64,000 nucleotides of DNA. Origin: Aquatica leii. Taxonomy: Eukaryota; Arthropoda; Insecta; Coleoptera; Lampyridae. The DNA lies in assembly GCA_035610365.1 (NCBI GenBank), contig CM069438.1, positions 50,030,837 through 50,094,836 of the forward strand, written 5' to 3'. Each line of letters begins with the position of its first letter. Within the stretch, counting starts at the first letter, position 1. The notes below the pieces were generated by a model. The model was given only the letters and a program-made list of their open reading frames with translations. It was not told where the DNA came from and ran no database searches. This document shows, piece after piece, positions 51,660 to 62,830 of the stretch. The position numbers and the translations under genes were made by a program.

Positions 51660-52949
51660 TGTTACGTGCATAAATTTAAATAATGCATTACCCTGTACAT
51701 CAATTTAATTAAAAACTACTTTGATATTTCTTGACGCCATCTATCGGGTTCGTTGGTCACTTTGTATTGACAGACGGCATCCGGTGTCAGACCGGCATTT
51801 GCACTTTACCATCGTACCTGTTAATATCTATGTCTGCGTGAATTGAATATCGTTTTCAAGAATCATCCACGTGCTGGGACACGATGGAAATTAGTAGTTT
51901 CTCTTAAATAATAGATTTCATACCCGCAGAGTAAGTGATTTTATTCTTTCTTTAATTAAACGTAATTTCTATGTCTTTTGGTTAGCACCATGTGCCACCT
52001 CCATGAATAGGGATATTCGTATCGTTACATCAAATCCTCAAGGGGAAAACTATAATCGGAAGCGGAAGATCTTAATTACTGGATACGATTGAATTCTATT
52101 CGGAGGCAATATCCTAACCTTGATAACTATCACATTGTTCGGAAGATCATAATTATTGGATACGATTGAATTCTATTCGAAGGCAATTACTTAATACCAC
52201 CAGAGGCGTAACATTAATGTAACAGCATACGATAAGTGTCGGTTCGTTTACTGTCCTTTAAATGTGTCTTTATTTGTAGTTTGTGAGTCGCCAGGTAGAC
52301 ACGTCTATATTTTTCAGGAAGTTTAATTGTAGGAGGCCGTAGGAAAAACGTTTTTCTGAAAGCACTCTGGAACTTGGTAAGTCAATTTTTACTTATTTAT
52401 ACGTGATCGCTACGGTGTAACTCACGACTTATTATATTTGCTAATTGTACGTGCTAATTGATTTGTTACTTGTGTTTGTTGCTAAATTAATGTAGATAAA
52501 TTACTTATCGCTCGCTGCTTATATCCATCGTAAATTATTATTATTCATGTTAGTTATTGATAAATTTTATATATGTTTTGGTGGCTGCACTTTTGGTCGA
52601 CGTGTAGTGTAAGTTGCCGATCCTACTGCTATTCTCGTTTTTTATATTCTATACAGTACCGGTGTACATTTGACTATTTAGTTGTTAATAGATTTATCTT
52701 TATAGAGGAATTAAAGTACCATTGTTATTTACGATCGAGTTTCTTTTCCTTTTATTCGTTTCTTTCAGTAGTTACGAACTTACCACCTAGTTACAAGTTT
52801 CTTACCATTTCTGTTGTGAGCAGGCAGAAAGGACTTTGGACAGGCTCTGGCGCCCTTAATTATCTTTTATTTACCTCTAGGAACCCTACCCTCTCTCCGA
52901 CTGTTGAGAGTTGGCCGTGCAGGTTCGTAACCAGCTAAAACTTGTAACA
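51660..52949 (+). mobile_element. TGTTAC...GTAACA element (solo LTR or short-TIR), with 4-bp target duplication
   Basis: A 1290-bp insertion with ends TGTTACGTGC and CTTGTAACA. ACAG lies immediately on both sides (51656-51659 and 52950-52953). The uninterrupted counterpart near 58095-58115 reads straight through 'tttattttatcac' into 'aaagaaatttacatagg', confirming insertion. It contains a two-copy repeat of about 78-bp spacing (around 52061 and 52139, 'ggatacgattgaattctatt') and a TGGCGCCC word near its end (52848). No coding capacity is seen. TG...CA ends with a 4-bp duplication fit a solo LTR of the gypsy group; short-TIR elements of the Ginger type share such ends, so the class is open. 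Confidence 0.8.
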
Positions 52950-52953
52950 ACAG

Positions 52954-53450
52954 AAAGAAAAGTTAGAAAAAAAGAAGATAGATTTACATAGGTGTGATCA
53001 AACTCTAAAGCGTAGGTTAATATCATAGACAATAGTTGTTGAAGTAAGCTCCCTTGGGTTGGGCATTACGTCGTACAAAAAAATTAAACTTGTCGGCCTA
53101 ACTTTCACATTCCCAAAAGAATAAATTTACATTTGTAAATTATAACAAGAAAATACAACTCTGGATAACATAAAAAAGAACACCGTCTAATAATAAGTTA
53201 CACACAAAAAAAGCGTTATAGTTAATTGATATGTGCGTACAACGGAAATAGAAAGAATTAAAGTAAGAAATATAATACAGTTTAGTATTTCTTCGAAAAA
53301 TGCAACTAGCTAGCAGCACTTTCCCAAAATTTTCTAAACTTTGCTGCAATATAACAAACACGTACATACGGTGTTATCACAATAAAATCCCATTTGGTTC
53401 ATACGATTAATGAGAAAACGAAATGCGTCGAGTTTTCCCCACTTTGATTT
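52954..53450 (-). repeat. Duplicated segment, matches 58105-58590
   Basis: Near-identical to 58105-58590 ('ttacataggtg', 'gttgggcattacgtcgtaca', 'gcaactagctagcagcac', 'cccatttggttcatacgatt'). It is the continuation of copy A of the 51-62 kb tandem duplication. No gene seen. Confidence 0.75.
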
Positions 53451-54605
53451 TATTTTTCTTCATTACTTTGACACTTTGATACTTAGATAATTCAATACTA
53501 CTGATATTAAAGATCAATGATACTTCAATACATTTTGATATAGTTAATTCCTTAATACCGTCGATACTTCAATATCTGATATTTAAGTGCTATTGATACT
53601 TCGATGCTGCGATATTTCTAAATTTCAATGCTGCAATAATTCGGTACTATTCAATACCATCAATACTTCGATATCGTTCATTTTCTAATACCGCCGATAC
53701 TTATGTTCCATCAATATCTCAGCACCGTCGACAATGTCGACACGTTGTTGATCCTTTCGTACTTATATATACCAAAACTGGTATCGGTATTGATACTTTT
53801 TGGTACTGTCTAGCACTAAAAAGTACCACACTGTTTTTTTATATAGTTCATTTTCACTAGTTCCAATCACTGCTTATCTCTGATACCTCCATACTTCGAT
53901 ACTTTGATACTTAAATACTTTAATGCTTCCATAATTCGATACTACCATTGTTACAAAACCGTCAATTTTTTGGTACGTCTATATGTCAATACCCACACGA
54001 TACTTATATGCCATTAATACTTCAATACTGTGATATTTAAACATTTTATTACTGTGACATTCCAGTATCTCCGTGCTTAGATAATTAAATGCTATCGACA
54101 CTGTCGATTTTTTGATATTGCCAATACTTAATACAAACCGTGATTCGATATCGTCACGATACTTCAATACTTTAATACCGTGATACTTAAATAATTTAAT
54201 GCTTCCATAATCAAATACTACTATTATTTTAAAACAGTTGATTGTTTGGTACCGTCTGTATGTTAACCATTGATACTTTGATACTGTGATATTTAAACAT
54301 GTTATTACCCAGACCTTCTAATAATTAAATATCTCAACGCTTGGATAATTAAATATTATCAATACTTTAACACTGTCGATTGTTCGATACTGTCGATACT
54401 TAATACTCACGATAGTTCGATAACGTCAATGCTGTGATACTTTCGACACTTTTTACTTAAGATTCCTTAGTATTTTCTGTACTCATAATACTGTGATACT
54501 GTCGATGCCTTAAAAACGAACGGTTTGTTTTTCAATATTGTTGACTACTTATGTTTCTATATCTTAATACCGTCGACAATGCAGATACTTCAATACTTAT
54601 AAATA
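53451..54605. repeat. GATA-rich satellite block inside the duplicated region
   Basis: Resembles 46850-48110 phrase by phrase, for example 'gatatagttaattccttaat' near 53540 and 46982, then 'ctcataatac' and 'atactgtcgatgcct'. It is bounded by two copies of a roughly 120-bp segment (53323-53445 and 54606-54730, both 'ttcccaaaattttctaaa' to 'gaaaa...ttttcccc'). The block is therefore an insertion or copy-in between duplicated flanks. Confidence 0.75.
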
Positions 54606-55637
54606 CCTTCCCAAAATTTTCTAAAATTTGCAGCAATATAACAAACACGTACATATAGTGTTATCACAAGAAAATCCCATTTGGTTCATACGATTAATGA
54701 GAAAAAATGCATCCAGTTTTCCCCAAATTAATTAGGTTGTTTTGATAAGTGGGCCCCCTAATACGGTTAGAATTATATTAATTTTTTGAAGGTTTTGACA
54801 TCTTTAATCAATGTTTATAAGAATCTTCCCAATAAACGAAATGGGTTTTGGGAACTTTACATTAATGAAATAACGTTTGTGTATCCAGAAATCGCTAATG
54901 ATAATATGGAAAAAGTAAAGTAGATCACAAAAATATAAAGCAAAATATATAAAGGAAAATTTTCACAAAGCAGCGAAAATACTACACCCACTTATACCAT
55001 AAATGATTGTAAATAATTAGAAGTAAAAACTTTGCTAGCCACTTCGTTAGAACATATATTCGAAACGGACCACAGTCACCGGAAAAATAAGTTTTCTTTC
55101 ATCGATAATTTGATGTCAAATATTAAGGAATTGACAATGCAGTGAAAAGTGGGCGTTTTGGAAATAAACTTTATACGGTATATCATACAGAAACACTTTT
55201 AATATAACAAAGGGCAAACACCCATAAAACCATAGCTTTCTGTCATATTTTTTTCCGGAGCAGCACAAATAGCATGATTAGGTCTGTTACATTTTCTACA
55301 CGAATGAATACACGTTGTCTCATTGGAACAAACCCAGTAAAAAAGTGGGGAACGCAATGCTTGCTCACGTTCTGCTACGAAATTTAGATCATCTTCAGAA
55401 GAAAAATCTTCAACATTCGCAGGTTTATCAAGAATATCGGAACTAATTTTCGTGTGTTCATCATTCGCACTTTGAACAATTTAAGGTTTATTGCGGATCT
55501 CAGAACTTTCTATGGCTGGATTTTGTTGATGTTAAGCCTCTATAGATTGTGTTTGTGTCCGAACTGAATCTATTATTTGGAATTCTGAAGCAATGGGAAT
55601 ACTTAAAGGTTTTAGGTATTCTATACATTGCCTAGGT
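54606..55637 (-). pseudogene. KRBA2/SCAND3-like linker and zinc finger, fossil copy A
   Basis: On the minus strand, 55620-55450 encodes a linker ('PLSIPIASEFQIID', 'NPAIESSEIRNKP'). 55420-55220 encodes an acidic stretch and a finger with 'CIHSCRKCNRPNHAICAAPE' followed by 'YGFMGVCP'. The C-x2-C...H-x2-C...C spacing matches the finger between integrase core and C-terminus in KRBA2/SCAND3-like proteins. The remainder (55200-54606) is AT-rich with no recognised domain. The copy is broken, and the integrase core itself is not found here. Confidence 0.65.
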
Positions 55638-56973
55638 TGCTACAAGCTTCTAGTAATTTACAAACCTGCACGGCCAACTCACTGTAGGATTGAAATCATA
55701 CCTGTCGGAGAGAGGGGAGTTGAACCTCTTTATTTTAAAGGGCGCCAGATCTTTTGTTTTCTGCAGAAATAGCTCCTGCTAGATCAGCACAGAAGGCTCA
55801 AAGCTTGTACAAAATTGTTAAGGTTCGTAAAGCTGGAGGAAACAAAGAAAGAAACTAAATCGTTAACAACAATTGCACTTTAATTACTTTAGAATGATGA
55901 ATAGATTAAAATTTGAATCAATAACAATTATGAGATAAGTTGACAGCATCACAGTGATTAAATTTAGTCCAAGTACAAATATAAGCAGGTACTAAAATGT
56001 CAGAAGTATCGGCAACTTACACTACACGTAAAACAAAAGTGTAACCATTAGAACATATAAAAAATCTTCGTAAGTAAATTACATTAATAATGATAATAAT
56101 TGACAGTTGACGTAATCAGCATGCGATAGTAAGTCACTTAAACTAATTGAGTAATAATAATAAGACGCAAATAAATTCGAATGTTTCGACACGATTAGTA
56201 AATATGATGATTTATGAGTAGCACCGTAGCGACAGCGAATAATTAAAATCAAAAATTGACTTACTAAGCTTCAGGTGTACCTTCAGAAAACGTTTTCCTA
56301 CTGGCTTCCTGTGATCAAACTTCCTGAAAATAATCGTGTCTACCTGGCGACTCACAAACTACAACAGGTAAAAGAAACATTTAAAAGAAAGTAATAGAAC
56401 CGAAACTTATCGTATGCTGTTACAATGTCTTTTCGTCTACGATGGTATTAATTTATTGCCTCCGAAGAGAAATTCAATCGTATCCGGTACTTAGGCTCTT
56501 CCGAACAAGAAGAAGAAATAATTAACGGTATTAATTGCCTCCGCATAGAAATTCTGCCCTTGTATCGCAGCGTTCTTAGGTCTACAGCTTCCGATTATAA
56601 TTTTCCCTTGTAGATTTTAAACTCAAACAAGAACACCCATATTTAGGAGGTAGCACATGGCGCTAACGAAAAGACATAAAAGTTACCTTTAATCAAAAGG
56701 AATAAAAGCCACTTACGCTGCGTGGATTAAATTAGTCAAATAAGAATACTTTTATTACCCATCGTGTCACGTAGATGTTTTAAGAAAACGATTTTTAATT
56801 CACGCAAACATATGTTATATCGTGAACGACGTTAAAGTCAAAAATGACAGTCCATCGTCTTCTCCATACGAAGAGACCAACGAGCCCGATAGATGGCGTC
56901 GAGAAATAGAAAAGTAATTTTTAATTAAACCAATATACAGGGTAGTGCATTATTTAAATTTATGCACGTAACA
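55638..56973 (-). mobile_element. TGTTAC...GTAGCA element, minus orientation
   Basis: A 1336-bp copy of the same family, reading TGTTACGTGCATAAATTT from 56973 on the minus strand to CTTGTAGCA at 55638. The 55634-55637 flank is AGGT; the flank after 56973 is ATGT, an imperfect match, so this end may have been altered by the surrounding duplication. It includes the TGGCGCCC word near 55743. It is non-coding. Confidence 0.75.
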
Positions 56974-57389
56974 ATGTTTAGTACGTATGTACTTAAATCA
57001 TTTAGGTCGATGTTATTGTCATACGTTTCGAGTACACATTATAGTTTATTAGTTCCGTCAGTTATTAGTTTTTGGTTTTATATATTTAGATTGAAATTTT
57101 ATATCTCAACATGCTTGTTTATTTTGGTTATTTACATTTGGTTATCTGTAAATTTAGTTTTGCATCTTTCTCAATGTCTTGTCTCGTTTGTTATTCTTAA
57201 AAATTTGACGCTACAGTTTTTAACTGAAGTGAAGTTTATTTCCATAAGTAATTTTTGTTTTAAGAAGTTAAGTTCCTCAAGTTTGAAAACTTCAAAGATA
57301 CCTTTTTTTGGAGATGTAGTTACGAAGGAATTGTAAAGTAAATCGATTAGCTTAGGAAACAAAACAATTCTGTAAAAATAAGGAGTACG
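56974..57389. other. Spacer downstream of the KRBA2-like tail
   Basis: On the minus strand it follows the KRBA2-like C-terminus. The first part ('cagaattgttttgtttcct') matches sequence after the isolated tail at 40765, so it is probably element 3' sequence. The rest is unrecognised. A 124-codon plus-strand frame (56962-57336) looks like AT-driven chance. Confidence 0.4.
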
Positions 57390-57900
57390 TCTACCGCTTA
57401 CTTAAAATTGCATAATAATTGCATGAGGAACTACTGTGACATTTTGAAGTGCATAAAATTTTACTTTTAAGACATTTAACACTTTTTGTATCGTTTTTGC
57501 AAGTACATTTTATAAATTCCTGGCCTGTCTTTGTAGATTGCAGATTTCAAACTGTACGAAGTGTCGTTTCTTGATTAGACAAATCTCTTTTTAGTAATTC
57601 TTGATAACAAACTGTGAACGGTTGCCTTGAATACAATGTCTTCACAACACCGTGTTTTGTTCCGAGTTAATAAAATTTGTCATCTGATTTTTGTAAGACT
57701 ACAGCTAGTATATTGCGACCAGCACCGCGATCTCTGTACGGATCAAGAATTCTTGCAGTGGTACCTAATGGCACAAGGAAAATTTTTTTCCAGAAGTTTT
57801 GAGCATACACTGAGCTTGCTCTGTTAAATTCTCTTTGGAATTGATGCGGTGCTCTACAGCTAAGACGTTTTTTGCACATAAAGGTGTTGCGAGAATTATA
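57390..57900 (-). pseudogene. KRBA2/SCAND3-like C-terminal region, fossil copy B (best preserved)
   Basis: On the minus strand a piece encodes 'VPLGTTARILDPYRDRGAGR' followed by 'NILAVVLQ'. A further piece has 'GTKHGVVKTLYSRQPFTVCY', and a Cys-rich end has 'FIKCTC' and 'KCHSSSSC'. This series (basic 'VP....DRG.G..RNI..VV', then 'LYSR..F', then Cys tail) is characteristic of the C-terminus of KRBA2/SCAND3-like proteins. These bear a gypsy-related integrase core and are mostly encoded by mobile elements. Here only the C-terminal part is present in this block, and it is broken. It sits about 1.2 kb downstream of a matching zinc finger (59050-59240), the gap being non-coding DNA. Confidence 0.75.
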
Positions 57901-59045
57901 TTGTAACTAGAAAAGACAGTAACTAACTCAGTCTGATTCGGAGATTATGTCGTAAGTTTCGTGGTGCTAAATTATAAAACAATTTAAAAAGGCACGAAAA
58001 CGGTGAAAGATTAGGATGGGAAATACCATTGAAATCTATCCAAAGCTGAAACAAATCAAAACAAATGACAAGATACAGGTTGTAACGAGCATATTTATTT
58101 TATCACTGAAAGAAATTTACATAGGTGCGTTCAAATTCTAGAACGTAGGTTAATATCATAGACAATAGTTGTTGAAGTAAGCTCTCTTTGGTTGGGCATT
58201 ACGTCGTACAAAAAAATTAAACTTGTTGGTCTAACTTTTACATTCCCAAAAGAATAAATTTACATTTGTAAATTATAACAAAAAAATACAAATCTCTCTA
58301 ACACAAAGAACTAGAGCGCGTGCGTCTAATAATAAAAAAAAAAAAAAAAACACAAAAAAAGTGTTATAGTGATATGTGCGTACATTCGTGTGTACAACCG
58401 ACTGACAAGGGAAATGAAAAGAATTAAAATAAGAAATATAATACTTACAGTTTAGTATTTCTTCGAAAAATGCAACTAGCTAGCAGCACCTTCCCAAAAT
58501 TTTCTAAACTTTGTTGCAATATAACAAACACGTACATACGGTATTATCACAAGTAAATCCCATTTGGTTTATACGATTAATGAGAAAACTAAATGTGTCG
58601 ACTTTTTCCCAAATTAATTAGGTTATTTGATAAGTGGGCCTCCTATACAGTTAGAAATATATAAATTTTTTGAAGGTTTTGACATCTTTAATCAACGTTC
58701 ATAAGAATCTTCTCAATAAACGAAACGGGTACTACTATTTTTACATTAATGAAATAACGTTTGTGTATCCAGAAACCGCTAATGATAATACGGGAAAAGT
58801 AAAGTAAATGACAAAAATATGAAGCAATGCTTATCCTAGGAAAATTTTCACAAAGCAGCGAAAATACTACACCCACTTATACCATAAATGATTGTGAATA
58901 ATTAGAAGTGAAAACTTTGCTAGCCACTTACATTAGAACATGTATGCGAAACGGACCATGGTCACCGGAAAAATAAGTTTTCTTTTATCGATAATTTGAT
59001 GTCAAATATTAAGGAATTGACAATACAGTGAAAAGTTACCACCCA
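57901..59045 (-). repeat. Non-coding part of tandem copy B
   Basis: AT-rich sequence between zinc finger and C-terminal piece of the KRBA2-like relict. It matches 51420-51659 plus 52954-53450 plus 54606-55200 of copy A. Contains an A-homopolymer run at 58328-58345. No domain recognised; it may be intron or later insertion. Confidence 0.6.
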
Positions 59046-59456
59046 TAAAACCATTGCCTTCTGTCATATTTTTTTCTGGAGCAGCACAAATAGCGTGATT
59101 ACGTCTGTTGCATTTTCTACACGAATGAGCACACGTTTCATTAGAACAAACCTAGTACAAGAGTAGGGAACGCAATGATTGCTCACGTTCTGTTACGAAA
59201 TTTAGATCATCTTCAGAAGAAAAATCTTCACCATTCGCAAGCTTATCAAAAATCTCGTAACTTAATTGTCGTGTGTTTATCATTCGCACTTTGATCAATT
59301 GAAGGTTTATTGCGGATCTCAGAACTTTCTATGCCTGGATTTTGTTGATGTTAAGCCTCTATAGATTGTGTTTGTGTTTGAACTGGATCTATTATTAGGA
59401 ATTCTGAAGCAATGGGAATACTTAAAGGTTTTAGTTATACTATACATTGCCTAGGT
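59046..59456 (-). pseudogene. KRBA2-like linker and zinc finger, fossil copy B1
   Basis: The minus strand encodes the same linker and finger as 55637-55220 ('SCRKCNRRNHAICAAPE' near 59130-59075). It ends at AGGT (59453-59456), next to a truncated TGTTAC-family piece. Broken. Confidence 0.62.
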
Positions 59457-59789
59457 TGCTACAAGCTTCTAGTAATTTACGAACCTGCACGGCCAACTCA
59501 CTGTAGGATTAAAACCATACCTGTCGGAGAGAGGGAGGTTCAAGTGACTTTATTTTAAAGGGCGCCAGATCTTTTGTTCTTGGCAGAAATAGCTGCTGCT
59601 AGATCAGCACAGGAGGCTCGAAGCTTGTACAAAATTGTTAAGGATCGTAAAGCTGGAGGAAACGAAGAAAGAAGCTAAATCGTTAACAACAATTGCACTT
59701 TAATTACTTTAGAATAATGAATAGATTAAAATTTGAATCAATAACAATTATGAGATTAGTTGATAGCATCACAGTGATTAAATTTAGTT
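59457..59789 (-). mobile_element. Truncated TGTTAC-family element
   Basis: Only the GTAGCA-side third is present, from TGCTACAAG at 59457 to the duplication breakpoint at 59789. It matches 60938-61262 closely. It is a passenger of the 1.42-kb tandem duplication, not an independent insertion. Confidence 0.75.
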
Positions 59790-61265
59790 AGTGATATGTG
59801 CGCACATTCGTGTGTACAACCGACTGACAACGGAAATGAAAAGAATTAAAATAAGAAATGTAATACTTACAATTTAGTAATTCTTTGAAAAATGCAACTA
59901 GCTAGCAGCACCTCCTCAAAATTTTCTAAACTTTGCTGCAATATAACAAACACGTACATACGGTGTTATCACAAGTAAATCCCATTTGGTTCATACGATT
60001 AATGAGAAAACCAAATGCGTCGAGTTTTCCACAAATTAATTAGGTTATATTGATAAGTGGGCCTCCTAATACGGTTAGAATTATATCAATTTTTTGAAGG
60101 TTTTGACATCTTTAATCAACGTTCATAAGAATCTTCTCAATAAACGAAACGGGTTTTACTATTTTTACATTAATGAAATAACGTTTGTGCATCCAGAAAC
60201 CGCTAATGATAATACGGGAAAAGTAAAGTAAATCACAAAAATATGAAGCAATGCTTACCCCAGGAAAATTTTCACAAAACAGCGAAAATACTACACCTAC
60301 TTATACCATAAATAATTGTGAATAATTAGAAGTAAAAACTTTGCTAGCCACTTAGTTAGAACATATATTCGAAACAGACCACAGTCACCGTAAAAATAAG
60401 TTTTCTTCCATCGATAATTTGATGTCAAATATTAAGGAATTGACAATGCTATATAAAGTGGGCGTTTTGGAAATAAACTTTATACGGTATATCATACAGA
60501 AACAGTTTTAATATAACAAAGGGCAAACACCCATAAAACCATAGCTTTCTGTCATATTTTTTTCCGGAGCAGCACAAATAGCATGATTAGGTCTGCTGCA
60601 TTTTCTACACGAATCGTCTCATTAGAACAAACCTAGCACAAGAGTGGAGAACGCAATGATTGCTCACGTTCTGTTACGAAATTTAGATCATCTTCAGAAG
60701 AAAAATCTTCAACATTCGCAGGCTTATCAAGAATCTCGGAACCTAATTGTCGTGTGTTCATCATTCGCAATTTGAACAATTGAAGGTTTATTGCGGAGCT
60801 CAGAACTTTCTATGGATGGATTTTTTTGATGTTAAGCCTCTATAGATTGTGTTTGTGTCCGAACTGGATCTATTATTTGGAATTCTGAAGCAATGGGAAT
60901 ACTTAAAGGTTTTAGATATTCTATACATTGCCTAGGTTGCTACAAGCTTCTAGTAATTTACGAACCTGCACGGCCAACTCACTGTAGAATTGAAACCATA
61001 CCTGTCGGAGAGAAGGGAGTTGAACCTCTTTATTTTAAAGGGCGCCAGATCTTTTGTTCTCTGCAGAAATAGCTCCTGCTAGATCAGCACAGGAGGCTCG
61101 AAGCTTGTACAAAATTGTTAAGGTTCGTAAAGCTGGAGGAAACGAAGAAAGAAACTAAATCGTTAACAACAATTGCACTTTAATTACTTTAGAATGATTA
61201 AAATTTGAATCAATAACAATTATGACATAAGTTGATAGCATCACAGTGATTAAATTTAGTCCCAG
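59790..61265. repeat. 1.42-kb tandem duplication, second copy
   Basis: Second copy of 58366-59789, slightly longer because of small insertions, such as about 60 bp near 60450-60530 that are also present in copy A at 55150-55230. It continues into the complete TGTTAC element at 60938-62188. Confidence 0.85.
60530..60937 (-). pseudogene. KRBA2-like linker and zinc finger, fossil copy B2
   Basis: Minus-strand relict like 55637-55220: linker with 'PLSIPIASEFQIID' near 60900-60860, and finger with 'CRKCSRPNHAICAAPE'-type spacing near 60610-60550. It is cut at 60934-60937 (AGGT) by the adjacent TGTTAC element. No integrase core is recognisable upstream within the window. Broken. Confidence 0.6.
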
Positions 61266-62188
61266 TACAAATATAAGCAGGTACTAAAATATCAGAAGTA
61301 TCGGCAACTTACACTACACTTAAAACAAAAGTGCAACCATCAGAACATATAAAAAATCTTTGTAAGTAAATTACATTAATAATGATAATAATTGACAGTT
61401 GACGTAATCAGCATGCGATAGTAAGTCACTTAAACTAATTGAGTAATAATAATAAGACGCAAATAAATTCGAATGTTTTGACACGATTAGTAAATATGAT
61501 GATTTATGAGTAGCACCGTAGCGACAGCGAATAATTAAAATCAAAAATTGACTTACCAAGCTTCAGGTGTACCTTTAGAAAACGTTTTCTTACTGGCTTC
61601 CTGTAATTAAACTTCCTGAAAATAATCGTGTCTACCTGGCGACTCACAAACTACAACAGGTAAAAGAAACATTCAAAAGAAAGTAATAGAACCGAAACTT
61701 ATCGTATGCTGTTACAATGTCTTTTCGTCTACGATGGTATTAATTTATTGCTTTCGAAGAGAAATTCTGCCCTTGTGTCGCAACGTTCTTAGGTCTACAG
61801 CTTCCGATTATAATTTTCCCTTGTAGATTTTAAACTCAAACAAGAACACCCATATTTAGGAGGTAGCACATGGCGCTAACGAAAAGACATAAAAATTACC
61901 TTTAATCAAAAAAAGAATAAAAGCCACTTACTCTGCGTGGATTAAATTAGTTAAATAAGAATACTTTTATTACCCATCGTGTCACGTGGATGTTTTAAGA
62001 AAACGATTTTTAATTCACGCAAACATATGTTATATCGTGAACGATGTTAAAGTCAAAAATGACAGTCCATCGTCTTCTCCATACGAAGAGACCAACGAGC
62101 CCGATAGATGGCGTCGAGAAATAGAAAAGTAATTTTTAATTAAACGAATATATAGGGTAGTGCATTATTTAAATTTATGCACGTAACA
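60938..62188 (-). mobile_element. Complete TGTTAC...GTAGCA element with perfect 4-bp target duplication
   Basis: 1251 bp; ends TGCTAC...GTAACA on the plus strand; AGGT on both sides (60934-60937 and 62189-62192). Joining the flanks gives a near-palindromic site centred on CCTAGG: 'tattctatacattg' on one side and 'attgtatagaata' on the other. It is non-coding, with the TGGCGCCC word near 61041. Solo LTR is the leading reading, short-TIR element the alternative. Confidence 0.82.
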
Positions 62189-62269
62189 AGGTATTGTATA
62201 GAATAGCAGATTATACAGACTGCCGGTAACATAATAAGTAACTGGATACTTATACTAGCGTTTCTGAAT

Positions 62270-62830
62270 ATGCGATTAGCTAATGGCACATTCAACACAA
62301 AACTTCTAGAATTTTTGCAAATTAAACTGATACACATATACAGTTACTACAAATAAATTGCTCAGTTACATACGATTGATTTAAAAGCGAAGTGTGCAAA
62401 GCTTTCCATAATCAATTAAGGTATCATATATTATCAAAAATACGCATCCGGTATAGTTTTTGTATTCCGTGCATGCTATAATAGTTTGTCATAGGTAATT
62501 TGCATAAGTGCAGGTAACCAAATTTGCTACGATAACACAGAAAAATCAAATGTGCTATAAAATAAAAATGTATCCTTATCCCAGCGAATTTCTCACAACA
62601 AACACGTCCGAAGCTTTAATTTATTTACTCAACACCAGCGTGAAAGTCTTAAGATACTTAAGATGTAGAAAACTTTGAACATGATGTTAACACATGTGTA
62701 ATTTTCTTAACGTTCAAAACCGAAATATTCTCAGTGTTCGCCGGTGCGTAAAATGACATCACTGGGCGAAATTCCTACAATACAAAAATGATACCAAAAT
62801 ATTTTTAACATAGCAATTTGTTCTTCTAAG
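62270..62830 (+). repeat. Diverged repeat shared with 2036-2135 and 4195-4520
   Basis: Same blocks in the same order as the two segments at the start of the window, here nearly contiguous. No coding potential. The window thus begins and ends in related repeat DNA in the same orientation. Confidence 0.5.

Larger units (their letters stand above)
58366..59789. repeat. 1.42-kb tandem duplication, first copy
   Basis: Starts 'tagtgatatgtgcg' at 58366 and ends in 'aaatttagt' at 59789. The same sequence starts again at 59790. It spans the zinc-finger fossil and the first 333 bp of a TGTTAC element (59457-59789). Copies look well over 90% identical. Confidence 0.85.

Noticed and set aside
51660-56973. 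A single 5.3-kb foldback transposon with 1.3-kb terminal inverted repeats
   Set aside because: The outer flanks do not match (ACAG versus ATGT), whereas the left 1.3-kb unit alone has a perfect ACAG duplication and an empty counterpart, so the units inserted separately.
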